Of a stretch of DNA of 64,000 nt, positions 43,471-56,121 are shown one piece after another. The notes below the pieces were generated by a model. The model was not told where the DNA came from. It saw nothing but the letters and a program-made list of their open reading frames with translations, and made no database searches. Position 1 is the stretch's first letter, and each line of letters starts with the position of its first letter. Source of the DNA: Lacimicrobium alkaliphilum (GTDB lineage: Bacteria > Pseudomonadota > Gammaproteobacteria > Enterobacterales > Alteromonadaceae); contig NZ_NISX01000004.1 in the NCBI RefSeq assembly GCF_002591895.1, forward strand, positions 1 to 64,000. Reading direction: 5' to 3'. The position numbers and the translations under genes are program-made.

Positions 43471-44239
43471 ATTTCTGCACCAGAAACTCTAGTATCAGGT
43501 TGTTGACCTCTTCTGCATGAGTGATTGGCGCCATATGGCCACCAGACACAGGTCTGGCCGTTAACCTGGGAAGCTGGTGAGCAATAACAGCAGCCACCGC
43601 GTGAGCGGACTGGCGACTGTTTTTACCCGTCATTAATAACACGGGCTGTTCAATTTTTGCGTACTTCTCCGGTGTATAGGTCTCTCCTAACAACGCCTGA
43701 AAATCTAACTTTAGCTTATTTACCTGCTGTGAAAACAGCGCCTGCATCTGCTGCGGTAAACCGGCAAAATATCCTGCTCCGTTCCAATAATCCACAAACG
43801 CCTGTGCAGCTTCACTTGCTGCTTTGCGTGACATATCTGAAGCCAGCCCCTCGACCTCCTGGCGGGCGGGATTGTCTTTATCCAGCAGGTGAAACGCCAC
43901 TGGTTCAAACAACATCAGAGATGTAACCCTCTGATTCTGCTCTAAGGCGAGTTTCAGAGCCAGAGCACCGCCATAAGAATGGCCAAGCAAGTGAAAGTGC
44001 GCTATCTCCAGTTCATCCAACACCTGCATCACCCGGCGGGCTTCTGTTGACAGGCTAAAAGACCCGGCATCTTCTGCATCGGGCCCCTCGCCATAGCCAA
44101 ACAGATCCAGATTCACTACCCGGTAATCTGCTTCAAGCAACGCAGTCAGTGCTCGCCACTGGCGCGCGCTGCTCATTGAGCTGTGCAGCATGACAATGGC
44201 CGGACTGTTATCTGAACCTGACGGGTAAACCCCTTGCAT
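43469..44239 (-). CDS. alpha/beta hydrolase
   Basis: A 256-residue alpha/beta-hydrolase. The nucleophile elbow GHSYGG lies near residues 90-95, the oxyanion region is VMLHSSMSSARQW, and the acid/His pair is supplied by LLMTGKNS and SGGHMAP near the C terminus. No signal peptide. The substrate is unknown. Start ATG 44239 follows AAGGAGAT. It is a single-gene unit between ibpA and a repeat region. Confidence 0.87.
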   Translation of the reverse strand: MQGVYPSGSDNSPAIVMLHSSMSSARQWRALTALLEADYRVVNLDLFGYGEGPDAEDAGSFSLSTEARRVMQVLDELEIAHFHLLGHSYGGALALKLALEQNQRVTSLMLFEPVAFHLLDKDNPARQEVEGLASDMSRKAASEAAQAFVDYWNGAGYFAGLPQQMQALFSQQVNKLKLDFQALLGETYTPEKYAKIEQPVLLMTGKNSRQSAHAVAAVIAHQLPRLTARPVSGGHMAPITHAEEVNNLILEFLVQK

Positions 44240-44264
44240 CTGTATCTCCTTCTAAAAAGATTAT

Positions 44265-44340
44265 TTCTCTCGCTAAGGCGCAGGGAGATCAATTGTCCCG
44301 TTTTTGAATCCTCTGCGGCTTTGCGCCTCTGCGAGATCAT
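44265..44340. repeat. intergenic inverted repeat (CTCGC..GCGAG type)
   Basis: Arms CTCGCTAAGGCGCAGGGAGA (44270) and CTGCGGCTTTGCGCCTCTGC followed by GAGA pair imperfectly. It is a relative of the two elements at 33915-34306. The rest of the 270-base gap 44240-44513 holds only the adk terminator. Confidence 0.6.
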
Positions 44341-44437
44341 AATTATGTCTTTCATCCCACACCAGGCGTAAACAGATCCTGATTGCCATCAGGATGACAG
44401 TTGTGTCTGATAGCTGCTGGCTGACAGCTTTAAAAAC

Positions 44438-44476
44438 AAAACGCCGGTAGGAGTGATCCAGTACCGGCGTTTTTTA
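44438..44476. terminator. terminator after adk (bidirectional)
   Basis: ACGCCGGTA/TACCGGCGT stem (44441-44449, 44462-44470) with A/T-rich flanks on both strands. It serves adk, whose stop lies about 40 bases away. Confidence 0.82.
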
Positions 44477-44513
44477 TCTGTATTCAGAGCTCTGCCAATG
44501 CAGTCTGTTATTT

Positions 44514-45495
<982 letters not shown>

Positions 45496-45516
45496 AAACG
45501 GGCCCGAAGGCCCGTT
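45496..45516 (-). terminator. terminator after htpG
   Basis: Minus-strand ACGGGC/GCCCGT stem with a CTTCGG-type loop followed by T5, about 20 bases after the htpG stop. Confidence 0.85.
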
Positions 45517-45536
45517 TGTTCAGCTTTTTTAAAACT

Positions 45537-47459
45537 TTACTTTACCAGGCTTACCAGTAGCTGGTTGACCTTGTTCACATAGCTGGCAGGGTCTTTCATA
45601 CTGCCCTGCTCTGTCAGTGATGCCTGGTCAAATAGAATGTCGGTCAGTTGCGTGAACCTGTCTTCATCCTGAATATTGGCCAGGGTTTTAATCAACGCAT
45701 GCTCAGGGTTTACTTCAAAGTGATAGCTCACCTCCGGCACCGGCTGGCCTGCCGCCTGCATCAGTTTAACCATCTGTGTACTCATTCCCTGATCATCAGC
45801 CACCACACAGGCAGGAGAGTCAATCAAACGATGACTCAGCTTCACATCTTTGACTTTATCACCCAGTGCCTTTTTAACCCGCTCTGTCAAACCTTCAACG
45901 TCTTTCTCAGCTTGCTCCTGGGCTTTCTTACTCTCTTCGTCTTCCAGTTCGCCTAAATCCAGATCACCTTTCGTGATCGACTGGAATGACTTTTCCTTAT
46001 AGTCGGTAAGATGTGACATCAACCACTCGTCGATCCGCTCTGACATCAACAACACTTCAATGCCTTTCTTGCGGAAAATCTCCAGATGAGGACTGGTTTT
46101 CGCTGCGGCATAGCTGTCTGCAGTAATGTAGTAGATCTTGTCCTGGCCTTCCTTCATGCGCTCGATGTAATCATCCAGAGACACCTTTTCCTCAGAACTA
46201 TCATCTTCCGTCGAGGCAAAGCGAAGCAGCCCGGCGACTTTTTCCTTATTGCTGAAATCTTCTGCAGGCCCTTCTTTAAGTACATTCCCGAACTCTTGCC
46301 AGAAACTCTGGTATTGTTCAGGTTGGTTCTTAGCCATCCGTTCGAGCATCTGCAGCACTTTTTTGGTACAACCCTGGCGCATAGCCTGTGAAATACGATT
46401 GTCCTGCAGAATTTCCCGGGACACATTCAACGGCAAATCATTAGAGTCCAGTACGCCTTTTACAAAACGCAGATACGTGGGCATAAATTGTTCTGCGTCA
46501 TCCATGATAAAGACGCGTTGTACATAGAGTTTCAGACCGTGTTTCTGCTCTCTGTTCCACATGTCAAAGGGTGCCTTAGCGGGCACATATAACAAACTGG
46601 TGTATTCAGTTTTACCCTCAACTTTATTATGAGACCACAACAGAGGATCGCCGTAATCATGAGAAATATGCTTGTAGAACTCTTTGTATTCCTCATCGGA
46701 AACTTCTGATTTATCCCTGGTCCACAGAGCGGTTGCTTTGTTAATGGTTTCCCAGTGAGCAGGCTCCGCAGCGATCTTTTCACCATCAGGACCATCACGT
46801 TCTGGCACTTCTTCTTTGTACATCTGTACGGCAACACTAATATGGTCAGAGTACTTTCCGATGATCGAACGCAAACGCCAGTCATCGAGAAATTCTTTCT
46901 CATCTTCTTTCAGATGCAAGATGACATCAGTACCGCGTTCGGGCTTATCAATATCAGCAACCGTAAAATTGCCTTCGCCTTCACTTTGCCATTCCACACC
47001 GCGATCGGCTTCCTGACCCGCCGCCCGGGTCCGCACAGTTACCTTATCTGCGACAATAAAGGCAGAGTAAAAACCCACACCAAACTGACCGATCAATTGG
47101 GAATCCCTGGCCTGATCACCAGAAAGTTTACTAAAAAATTCAGCCGTTCCTGATTTGGCAATAGTCCCCAGATGTTCGATAACATCATCCCGGGTCATAC
47201 CAATACCATTGTCAGAAATGGTCACAGTGCCGGCATCTTTATCCACCGACAAGCGAACGCGTAGTTCACCATCATTCTCATACAAGCTATCATCAGACAA
47301 AGCTTTAAAGCGCAGCTTATCTGAGGCGTCAGCGGCATTAGAGACCAGCTCCCTCAGAAAAATTTCTTTGTTCGAATAAAGGGAATGGATCATCAGCTGA
47401 AGTAATTGCTTTACCTCAGTCTGAAAGCCATGGGTTTCTTTATGGGCTGTTTCGGCCAT
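45537..47459 (-). CDS. htpG: molecular chaperone HtpG (Hsp90)
   Basis: A 640-residue bacterial Hsp90 homodimer acting in protein folding. The GHKL ATPase motifs are intact: [14 protein letters not shown] near residues 37-50, DNGIGMT near 84-90, and [11 protein letters not shown] near 125-135. The middle and dimerisation domains follow. ATG 47459 is preceded by AGGAGAG and starts [15 protein letters not shown], the family norm; a longer frame to 47504 is not supported. No sigma-32 promoter was pinned down. Confidence 0.97.
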   Translation of the reverse strand: MAETAHKETHGFQTEVKQLLQLMIHSLYSNKEIFLRELVSNAADASDKLRFKALSDDSLYENDGELRVRLSVDKDAGTVTISDNGIGMTRDDVIEHLGTIAKSGTAEFFSKLSGDQARDSQLIGQFGVGFYSAFIVADKVTVRTRAAGQEADRGVEWQSEGEGNFTVADIDKPERGTDVILHLKEDEKEFLDDWRLRSIIGKYSDHISVAVQMYKEEVPERDGPDGEKIAAEPAHWETINKATALWTRDKSEVSDEEYKEFYKHISHDYGDPLLWSHNKVEGKTEYTSLLYVPAKAPFDMWNREQKHGLKLYVQRVFIMDDAEQFMPTYLRFVKGVLDSNDLPLNVSREILQDNRISQAMRQGCTKKVLQMLERMAKNQPEQYQSFWQEFGNVLKEGPAEDFSNKEKVAGLLRFASTEDDSSEEKVSLDDYIERMKEGQDKIYYITADSYAAAKTSPHLEIFRKKGIEVLLMSERIDEWLMSHLTDYKEKSFQSITKGDLDLGELEDEESKKAQEQAEKDVEGLTERVKKALGDKVKDVKLSHRLIDSPACVVADDQGMSTQMVKLMQAAGQPVPEVSYHFEVNPEHALIKTLANIQDEDRFTQLTDILFDQASLTEQGSMKDPASYVNKVNQLLVSLVK

Positions 47460-47586
47460 AAACTCAACTCTCCTGGTTCGTGTAATACTGCCACTCAGGC
47501 GCACTGGCCCTTGCAGCAGACTGAAAAAAATGACTCGAACTAGGAGATAGGGATTAAGTAGAGAAAATCAATGGCTGCAACAGAAA

Positions 47587-48186
47587 TTACAATATTCTGC
47601 GACCAGAGAACGCATGGGTGAGGGTCGAACCGTCCAGATATTCCAGCTCGCCGCCCACCGGAACCCCATGAGCAATGCGGCTGGCTTTGATATCTCTTGA
47701 ACGGCACATCTGGGCAATATAATGCGCCGTTGCCTCACCCTCCACCGTAGGGTTAGTGGCAAGAATCACTTCCTCAACGGGGTTGTCATCCAGCATCTGG
47801 GCAAGATTATCGAGACCAATTTCGGCCGGCCCGATGCCATCAATAGGTGACAAATGCCCCATCAACACAAAGTACAGCCCTTTGAATTCACTGGTTTGCT
47901 CAACGGCCATGACATCCTGTGGGCTTTCCACCACACAGAGGACACCAGCTTGCTGACGTTTCGGGCTGGCACAGATATCGCAAAGCCGAGATTCGGTAAA
48001 AGTACGGCATTGCGCACAATGTTGCACATGCTCCATGGCATTTCGCAGGGCATCAGACAGGGCCAGCGCACCGTCACGATTTCGTTCGAGCATCTGAAAT
48101 GCCATACGCTGAGCTGTTTTCTGACCCACGCCCGGCAAATACTTAAGGCTGGTAATAAGTTCATTAAGTAATGGACTGAATTTCAT
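47587..48186 (-). CDS. recR: recombination mediator RecR
   Basis: A 199-residue RecR, which with RecO/RecF loads RecA at gaps. Features in order: the helix-hairpin-helix [18 protein letters not shown], zinc finger [16 protein letters not shown] near residues 57-72, and a Toprim domain ([18 protein letters not shown]). The Walker-like [15 protein letters not shown] region is conserved. It follows ybaB by 79 bases, in the order dnaX-ybaB-recR. Confidence 0.96.
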   Translation of the reverse strand: MKFSPLLNELITSLKYLPGVGQKTAQRMAFQMLERNRDGALALSDALRNAMEHVQHCAQCRTFTESRLCDICASPKRQQAGVLCVVESPQDVMAVEQTSEFKGLYFVLMGHLSPIDGIGPAEIGLDNLAQMLDDNPVEEVILATNPTVEGEATAHYIAQMCRSRDIKASRIAHGVPVGGELEYLDGSTLTHAFSGRRIL

Positions 48187-48265
48187 GCACTTTTCTGTCT
48201 GATGACTAAATTAAGCAGGCATTATGAACCTGTCATAATGCCATAAAGAAGCTCAATGAAACGCC

Positions 48266-48592
48266 TTAAAACGGCATTTTCATACCCGGAGGCAGTGGCA
48301 TGCCGCCCGTCACAGATGACATTTTTTCCTTGGTTGTTTCCTGTATGCGCCTTACTGCATCGTTAGTGGCCGCAGCAACCAGATCCTCGATCATATCTTT
48401 ATCATCTTCCATCAGACTCTGATCAATTTCGACTTTGCGTACATTATGATTACAGGTCATTGTAATCTTAACTAATCCAGCACCTGCTTCACCTGTCACT
48501 TCAAGATCCGCCAGCTCTTCCTGGGCCTGCTGCATGCGATCCTGCATCTGCTGGGCCTGCTTCATGATATTACCCATTCCGCCTTTAAACAT
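48266..48592 (-). CDS. ybaB: YbaB/EbfC family nucleoid-associated protein
   Basis: A 108-residue dimeric DNA-binding protein. The N-terminal helix [20 protein letters not shown] and the [20 protein letters not shown] sheet are typical, and the tail is Met/Pro-rich ([13 protein letters not shown]). It lies between dnaX and recR, where the gene is found in most gammaproteobacteria. Confidence 0.95.
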   Translation of the reverse strand: MFKGGMGNIMKQAQQMQDRMQQAQEELADLEVTGEAGAGLVKITMTCNHNVRKVEIDQSLMEDDKDMIEDLVAAATNDAVRRIQETTKEKMSSVTGGMPLPPGMKMPF

Positions 48593-48665
48593 AATTACCT
48601 CTTTCTATATCAGCACGCTGTGCCTGTTGTGTTCTCTATACCCGGATAACCTCATAGACAGAGTA

Positions 48666-51044
<2,379 letters not shown>

Positions 51045-51052
51045 TGAGTCTG

Positions 51053-51589
51053 TTAATCTCCCTCGAACTCACACAAAAAATGGCAGTTGATTTTCTGTTC
51101 TGATAGCTTCGCTGCACCACCGAGATCAGGCAGGTTAATCACGAAGGCTGCATGCTCAACAATACCACCAAGCTGGCGAACCAAGGTTGCCGTTGCCAGC
51201 ATCGTGCCCCCTGTCGCTAAAAGATCATCCAGCAACAGCACCTTTTCATTACTGCCTATGGCATCTCTATGCAACTCTAAAACATCTGAGCCGTATTCCA
51301 GTTCATAGCTTTGCTGAATCACCGCCCTGGGTAACTTATTAAACTTACGTACAGGCACAAAACCGGCGCCAAGCGCCTTGGCCAGAGGTGCACCAAATAT
51401 AAACCCCCTGGCTTCGGTACCGGCTATCTTGTCAAACTGATGGCTCTGGTAATGCTCAGCCAACAGATCAATGCAGCTGGCGAAGGCCTTTTTATCCTGC
51501 ATTACCGAGGTCACATCGCGAAACTGAACGCCCGGTCGGGGATAATCCGGTACAGTGGTAATCACAGACTTAATATACTCTGCGCTCAT
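51053..51589 (-). CDS. apt: adenine phosphoribosyltransferase
   Basis: Makes AMP from adenine and PRPP. The 178 residues contain the PRPP-binding motif [16 protein letters not shown] near residues 118-133 and the flexible loop region [31 protein letters not shown] is also conserved. It sits eight bases before dnaX on the same strand, as in E. coli. Confidence 0.96.
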   Translation of the reverse strand: MSAEYIKSVITTVPDYPRPGVQFRDVTSVMQDKKAFASCIDLLAEHYQSHQFDKIAGTEARGFIFGAPLAKALGAGFVPVRKFNKLPRAVIQQSYELEYGSDVLELHRDAIGSNEKVLLLDDLLATGGTMLATATLVRQLGGIVEHAAFVINLPDLGGAAKLSEQKINCHFLCEFEGD

Positions 51590-51619
51590 ACACCCTGCCT
51601 GTATTCGGTTTTGGAGTTT

Positions 51620-51742
51620 TCAGAAATAATAAACACCCCAGGCCAGTATGACATGCAACAAAGGCAGGGCCAGTAACACCACCAGCACTGCCAGAAAGTA
51701 TTTCATGTTGAAAGGATCTTTGAATTCTTTATCTTGATGCAT
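51620..51742 (-). CDS. small single-pass membrane protein
   Basis: A 40-residue frame, ATG 51742 to TGA 51620, preceded by AAGG nine bases upstream. A charged start (MHQDKEFKDPFNMK) leads into one hydrophobic helix (FLAVLVVLLALPLLHVILAW) ending GVYYF. The layout and ribosome site support a real gene. It lies between hvfC and apt on their strand. Its function is unknown. Confidence 0.6.
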   Translation of the reverse strand: MHQDKEFKDPFNMKYFLAVLVVLLALPLLHVILAWGVYYF

Positions 51743-51821
51743 AATGCTTTACCTTGATAAACAACAGCCGCAAATTTTAATCCAAAGCCAGTTGAATTGA
51801 TAGGCGTTAAGCGTCATGCCG

Positions 51822-52565
51822 TTAAGAATTAGTCAACAATACCTGCTTTTGTAACAAAGACTCAACGGCCTGTTTAACCTGTTGATGTAACTGTTGCGGA
51901 GGAAATTGCGGCATCGCCTGTTCCATGGCACTCAACAAAGTATCGAATTGCAGAGGCCCCTGTTGTTCAATATGGTTAAGCATAAAGGCATTAACCTGAT
52001 CGATCTCGGTAAAACACACCTGATCCTGATTGTCTCTGCAAACAACAAAAAAGTAAGGACCACTGGCCTGCAGCGGCTGGAAGTCAGGACAGATTCGGTG
52101 AACGGGAAACTGATAGCTCAATACCCAAGCCAGTTCAGATACCTGAACTCTGTGATACTCCCCTTCCCCATCCCAGTAATCTCCTGAGAGATCATCCTTA
52201 CTTGTGCTGATTGCCAGTTCAACCCACTCATAATGGGCCAGCTCTGCCAGAAAAGGAGGATCGGAGGAAACAACCTGATATTCATTCGCCAGGAACTCGA
52301 CAAACTCTTTGCTGATATCAACAAAATAGGGGGAACGACAGTGATGCTGATGATAAAAAGTACGGCATAGTTTCAACCACTGATCCTGCTCATACAGTGA
52401 TTGCAGCACCGGGAAGCCATTCCCAAGAAAACCAAGAATATTATTGAAGAACAGGTCGCGATAAATAGCCATTCGCCTGCTTTCCAGATCTGGTGGGGGG
52501 GCACAGGTCTCCGGGTTCTTCAGGTGTTGCGCGAATTGTTGTTGTAGCTGATGAAAATCTCGCAT
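51822..52565 (-). CDS. hvfC: HvfC-like protein (DUF2063), MNIO partner
   Basis: A 247-residue DUF2063 protein. The N-terminal domain has the family pattern (FAQHLKNPE..., RRMAIYRDLFFNNILGFLGN then GFPVLQSL). The C-terminal half is a winged-helix-like domain. In DUF692 systems this protein recruits the precursor peptide to the MNIO enzyme. Its start overlaps the hvfB stop (TGATG), so the two should be produced together. Confidence 0.87.
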   Translation of the reverse strand: MRDFHQLQQQFAQHLKNPETCAPPPDLESRRMAIYRDLFFNNILGFLGNGFPVLQSLYEQDQWLKLCRTFYHQHHCRSPYFVDISKEFVEFLANEYQVVSSDPPFLAELAHYEWVELAISTSKDDLSGDYWDGEGEYHRVQVSELAWVLSYQFPVHRICPDFQPLQASGPYFFVVCRDNQDQVCFTEIDQVNAFMLNHIEQQGPLQFDTLLSAMEQAMPQFPPQQLHQQVKQAVESLLQKQVLLTNS

Positions 52566-53404
52566 CAGGCTCTTTTCCCCATTGCTGGAATATGCTTTTC
52601 CTGCAAAGCCCCAATTCTGCGGACCTCCTGTAATAAAACATCCATTGGCGGGATATTGAAATCACGCTCAAGTAAAGTGGGAAATACACCGTGATGATCA
52701 TAGGCCATATCCAGAAGGTCCCACACCGGCTCAATGACATCGGCCCCATGAGTATCAACGATGAGATCGTCAGCCTCGTTGTAGTGGCCTGCAATATGAG
52801 CATAAGCAATGCGTTCAGTGGGCATAGATTTTAGAAACTTTTCTGCGTTATACCCATGGTTGACTGAATTGACATAGATATTATTTACGTCGAGAAGTAA
52901 CCGACAGTCTGCCTCCTGCAATACGCCAAGAGTAAATTCCTGCTCCGACAATTCCTGGCCCGGTGCGGCATAGTAAGACACGTTTTCCAGAATCAAGGGA
53001 CGCTCGATAATATCCTGTACCAGCGTGACTCTCTCTGCCACATATTTCACCGCCTCTTCCGTAAAAGGTATAGGCATAAGATCATACAGGTGCCCATCTG
53101 CAGAGCAATAGCTCAGATGTTCACTGTAGTCCTCAATGCCATGTAGATCGAGGAAAGCCTTTACAGTCTTAACAAACTCGATATCTAAAGGATCTGGACT
53201 GCCAATTGAAAGAGACAGTCCATGGGTCTTAAAAGTCTGTTTAGTTGTAAGTGTTTTGAGTTTTCGTGCATAACCACCGCCGAGGGGTATCCAGTTTTCC
53301 GGAGCTATTTCCCAGAAGTCCACGCACTCAGGTATGGAACCTTCCAGTTCATCCAGCATTTCACGACGTAAACCCAGGCCTACCTGTTTCGCTTGTTGTC
53401 TCAT
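52565..53404 (-). CDS. hvfB: HvfB-like MNIO enzyme (DUF692)
   Basis: A 279-residue multinuclear non-haem iron-dependent oxidative enzyme of the DUF692/MbnB group with a TIM-barrel fold. Iron-ligand-rich motifs include GLSLSIGSPDPL, HGIEDYSEHLSYC, ENVSYYAAPG, LLLDVNNIYVNS, YAHIAGHY and VDTHGADV. MNIO enzymes modify Cys residues of precursor peptides. ATG 53404 is preceded by GGGAGGAA and begins MRQQAKQVGLGLRRE, the family start. It is encoded directly between hvfA and hvfC. Confidence 0.92.
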   Translation of the reverse strand: MRQQAKQVGLGLRREMLDELEGSIPECVDFWEIAPENWIPLGGGYARKLKTLTTKQTFKTHGLSLSIGSPDPLDIEFVKTVKAFLDLHGIEDYSEHLSYCSADGHLYDLMPIPFTEEAVKYVAERVTLVQDIIERPLILENVSYYAAPGQELSEQEFTLGVLQEADCRLLLDVNNIYVNSVNHGYNAEKFLKSMPTERIAYAHIAGHYNEADDLIVDTHGADVIEPVWDLLDMAYDHHGVFPTLLERDFNIPPMDVLLQEVRRIGALQEKHIPAMGKRA

Positions 53405-53414
53405 TGTTCCTCCC

Positions 53415-53442
53415 GTAAAAAAGGCCGGCAAAGCCCGGCCTT
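53415..53442 (-). terminator. terminator/attenuator between hvfA and hvfB
   Basis: Minus-strand AAGGCCGG/CCGGCCTT stem followed by T6, between the hvfA stop and the hvfB ribosome site. Read-through would be needed to reach hvfBC, so hvfA is probably made in excess over its enzymes. Confidence 0.8.
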
Positions 53443-53463
53443 TCCGGAACAGCCAGCACTATA

Positions 53464-53946
53464 TTATTTCATGCCACCACATTTGGCTTCGCCACATTTG
53501 CCTTCTTTTTTGGCTTTATCGCCACCGCATTTGCCTTCTCCACACTTACCTTCTTTTTTAGCTTTGTCGCCGCCACATTTCCCTTCGCCACATTTACCTT
53601 CTTTGTGAGCCTTGTCGCCGCCACACTTTCCTTCGCCGCACTTACCTTCTTTTTTAGCTTTGTCGCCACCACACTTGCCTTCTCCGCACTTACCTTCTTT
53701 TTTAGCTTTGTCGCCGCCACATTTCCCTTCGCCGCACTTGCCTTCTTTTTTGGCTTTATCGCCGCCACACTTTCCTTCGCCGCATTTGCCTTCACTGTCT
53801 TTACCTTCGGCGAATTGCATGTAACCAGACTCAAGAGTCTGCATGCCGAAATTCCCGACCTCGTTGGCGACTGCCACATGACTCAAAGAGCCAATTACTA
53901 CTGCGCCCAACGCTGTTGCTATACCTGTTTTTTTAATCTGTTTCAT
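53464..53946 (-). CDS. hvfA: HvfA-type Cys-rich precursor peptide with 16-residue repeats
   Basis: A 160-residue secreted precursor. A signal peptide (residues 1-27, cleaved near AVA-N) is followed by a short leader-like region and then six full copies of a 16-residue unit (EGKCGEGKCGGDKAKK, residues 52-147). A final copy EGKCGEAKCGGMK ends the chain. There are 13 EGKCG and one EAKCG, 14 cysteines in all. The EGKCG motif is the modification site of HvfA/bufferin-type copper-binding RiPPs. ATG 53946 has AGGAAG upstream; starts further upstream lack one. It is followed by the hvfB and hvfC genes. Confidence 0.9.
   Translation of the reverse strand: MKQIKKTGIATALGAVVIGSLSHVAVANEVGNFGMQTLESGYMQFAEGKDSEGKCGEGKCGGDKAKKEGKCGEGKCGGDKAKKEGKCGEGKCGGDKAKKEGKCGEGKCGGDKAHKEGKCGEGKCGGDKAKKEGKCGEGKCGGDKAKKEGKCGEAKCGGMK
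53506..53793 (-). repeat. 48-bp tandem repeats in hvfA
   Basis: Six near-identical 48-base units encode the 16-residue repeats. Differences are mostly synonymous, apart from a Lys to His change in the fourth unit (GDKAHK). The copy number may vary between strains without changing frame. Confidence 0.92.
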
Positions 53947-54060
53947 CACTATCTTCCTGTTTTTCATTATTAAACATAGGCCAATTGGCACTACCAATAG
54001 CATAGACCAAGGTGACTAAAAAAATATTTCATTCATCGCCGCATTTTGCTGTTCAGAGGG

Positions 54061-54210
54061 CATTAAAACTTCAGGAGAGTTTTAGGACAGCTTTAGCTGG
54101 CCCGCGAAGCGGGAGAGTCTCAGGGATGAGACGAGCACTAAAACTCCGGGAGAATTTTAGGACAGCTTTAGCTGGCCCGCGCAGCGGGAGAGTCTCACGG
54201 ATGAGACGAG
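54061..54210 (+). repeat. two 75-bp tandem repeats with the dispersed hairpin core
   Basis: Copy 1 (54061-54135) and copy 2 (54136-54210) are about 90% alike. Each starts CATTAAAACTTCAGGAGAGT or similar and carries GGACAGCTTTAGCTGGCCCG, CGAAGCGGG and a GTCTCAGGGATGAGAC hairpin. The GCTTTAGCTGGC core matches the repeats at 18933 and 25917. They lie between hvfA and the TPR gene; the plus-strand frame across them is an artefact of the repetition. Confidence 0.85.
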
Positions 54211-54236
54211 CAAAAAAAAAGCCCCGAAGGGCTTTT
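54211..54236 (-). terminator. terminator of the TonB2 operon
   Basis: Minus-strand AAGCCC/GGGGCTT stem with a short loop followed by T9. It abuts the stop of the TPR gene at 54238. Confidence 0.9.
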
Positions 54237-54237
54237 C

Positions 54238-55509
54238 TTACAAACTAATACCACGGTTACGGGCTTTATCCTTAATATACGGCTCCCAGCTTCTTGCGCT
54301 GCGTGCGGTATTCTTATCTTTCTTGGCAAGCTGCACATATTTGTGCGCTTCCTTAAACTTACCTTGATAAAAATACGCTTCCATCATCGCCATATACAAC
54401 CGGCCCGACTCGTTCTCAGGAGTACGGTCAACTGCTTTCTGAAGAGCACTAATCGCCTGACTATAATTTTCAGCAGCCAGCAATAAACTGCCTTGTCTGC
54501 GGAAATGATCAGGATCATTGCTCAAAGCTGCTGCCTGACCATAGTAGTTAGCGGCCTCTTTGAGTTCTTTCGCCTGATGCCAGACATTAGCGATACCTGA
54601 CAACCTTGAGGCATCCCTTTCCAGTAAGCCTTCTTTCAGGTATTTCTCCTGTAACTTCGCTGACTTATAGGGAATGTCATTAGTCGCATACAGTTGCGCC
54701 AACGCATTGATCTCTGACTTTTTCTTCAGGTAGCCCTGGTTTAACGCCATTTCGAAAGTAGACAAGGCTCTTTTGTAGTCCTCTACTAACATGTAGAAGA
54801 AGCCTAACTGAGTCCACCACTGAGGCGTATCCGGGAACATTCTGACAAGTTCCTCAGCCACTTCAATCGTCTGTGGATACATCTTACGTTCATAGTAAGA
54901 GGTCATTTTCAACACGTAAGGGTTCTTATTGGGCTCTTCGTACAAAGCAATCGCTTTGTTTGCCGGCTCAATAATCTTATCCAGTTGCTTCAGTTCGTAA
55001 TAGGCCTGCGCCATACGTACGTAAACATCCGGGTTTTCCTTACAGGTGAAATCCTGCCACTTTTTATACCACTCTACTGCGGTAGCGTAATTTTCTTCCT
55101 GAAGATTCAAATCAGCAACCAGTTTGAGCGTGTTAGCGTGTTCAGTATCGTTAAGCAGTTTCTTCCTGGCCGCACCTTCAAGATAGCTCAAAGCACGTTT
55201 TGCCTCGCCCTCTTTAGCTGCCAGCAGATTACCTACAAAACGATCTGTATAAGCGCGATCGAACTCATCAGATGTATCGATATCAAGCAATATCGAAATG
55301 GCTTCATCCACCAGGTCATTACTGTAGGCTTCAAAAGCATCCTGAATCTTTCTGCCCACTCGCTGGCTTGGAACCTTGGAGGAAGGCTGTTTATAATCAG
55401 GACACACGACGGCCGGAGAACTCTGAGCCATTACCCCGGTGGAGTAACTACCCAGCGCCAGCACGGTTACTGCTAACACCTTAGTGATTGGATTTTTCGT
55501 TAATCTCAT
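54238..55509 (-). CDS. TonB2-system TPR protein
   Basis: A 423-residue periplasmic protein with a signal peptide (VLAVTVLALGSYSTGVMA) followed by several tetratricopeptide repeats (YATAVEWYKKWQDF, AQAYYELKQLDKII, LSTFEMALNQGY). TPR proteins of this size end TonB2 operons in Alteromonadales and are thought to support the energised complex. Its start overlaps the tonB stop by one base. The exact partner is not known. Confidence 0.85.
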   Translation of the reverse strand: MRLTKNPITKVLAVTVLALGSYSTGVMAQSSPAVVCPDYKQPSSKVPSQRVGRKIQDAFEAYSNDLVDEAISILLDIDTSDEFDRAYTDRFVGNLLAAKEGEAKRALSYLEGAARKKLLNDTEHANTLKLVADLNLQEENYATAVEWYKKWQDFTCKENPDVYVRMAQAYYELKQLDKIIEPANKAIALYEEPNKNPYVLKMTSYYERKMYPQTIEVAEELVRMFPDTPQWWTQLGFFYMLVEDYKRALSTFEMALNQGYLKKKSEINALAQLYATNDIPYKSAKLQEKYLKEGLLERDASRLSGIANVWHQAKELKEAANYYGQAAALSNDPDHFRRQGSLLLAAENYSQAISALQKAVDRTPENESGRLYMAMMEAYFYQGKFKEAHKYVQLAKKDKNTARSARSWEPYIKDKARNRGISL

Positions 55510-56120
55510 TACGATTTCTCCAATGTAAAGTCCAGTTGAACCTTCATGTCAAACTGTTTAACCGGTTTACCATCCACAACCTTTGCCTTGTATTTCCAAC
55601 GACTGAGGGCACGTCGGGCTTCCCGGTCAAAAATACGTTTTGGCTCAGCATCAATAACCTGAATATCTTCTACACCACCCAATTCGTTAATGGTGAAAGA
55701 TAATCTTACCCAACCTTCTTTACCATCTCTGGCTGCTTCAATTGGGTACTTAGGTTCGATTCTGACAATTGGCGTAGCTTCACCGTCGCGCATCAATGAC
55801 CCAGGGTCACCAATATCAACAGAGGCTCCACTTACATCCACACCTGGCATGTTAAATGCCATATCAGCATCAGGCTCTGCCGAATCGGGTTCCTGAGGCT
55901 CCATTTTAGGAGGCTGTTGTGGCGGCGGTGGCGGCGGTGGCGGCACCCTTGAACGGGTTTGTGTCGACTGATCAGGCTCATTCATAACGATATCAATGAC
56001 AGGAGCCGGAGGCGCCTCATCAACAGGTCTCGATGAATTAGCAATGAGTTTGGCCATTAACACAAACAAGGCAAAGGTAATGGCCGCACCTATTAGTATA
56101 GAAACTATTAGACGAAGCAT
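55509..56120 (-). CDS. tonB: energy transducer TonB
   Basis: A 203-residue TonB2-type protein. An N-terminal membrane anchor (residues 3-25) is followed by a Pro-rich spacer (VPPPPPPPPQQPPKM) and the C-terminal domain EPKYPIEAARDGKEGWVRLS. The YP..A...G.EG motif is typical of that domain. It transmits proton-motive energy from ExbB/ExbD to outer-membrane receptors. It begins one base after exbD. Confidence 0.93.
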   Translation of the reverse strand: MLRLIVSILIGAAITFALFVLMAKLIANSSRPVDEAPPAPVIDIVMNEPDQSTQTRSRVPPPPPPPPQQPPKMEPQEPDSAEPDADMAFNMPGVDVSGASVDIGDPGSLMRDGEATPIVRIEPKYPIEAARDGKEGWVRLSFTINELGGVEDIQVIDAEPKRIFDREARRALSRWKYKAKVVDGKPVKQFDMKVQLDFTLEKS

Positions 56121-56121
56121 A

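Noticed and set aside
53464-53824. CRISPR-like array or extra genes at the 48-bp repeats
   Set aside because: Repeats have no unique spacers and translate as one in-frame protein with signal peptide; the alternative frames are shadows.
54012-54248. 78-codon plus-strand frame over the 75-bp tandem repeats
   Set aside because: Exists only because the unit length is a multiple of three; the repeat core recurs in non-coding gaps elsewhere.
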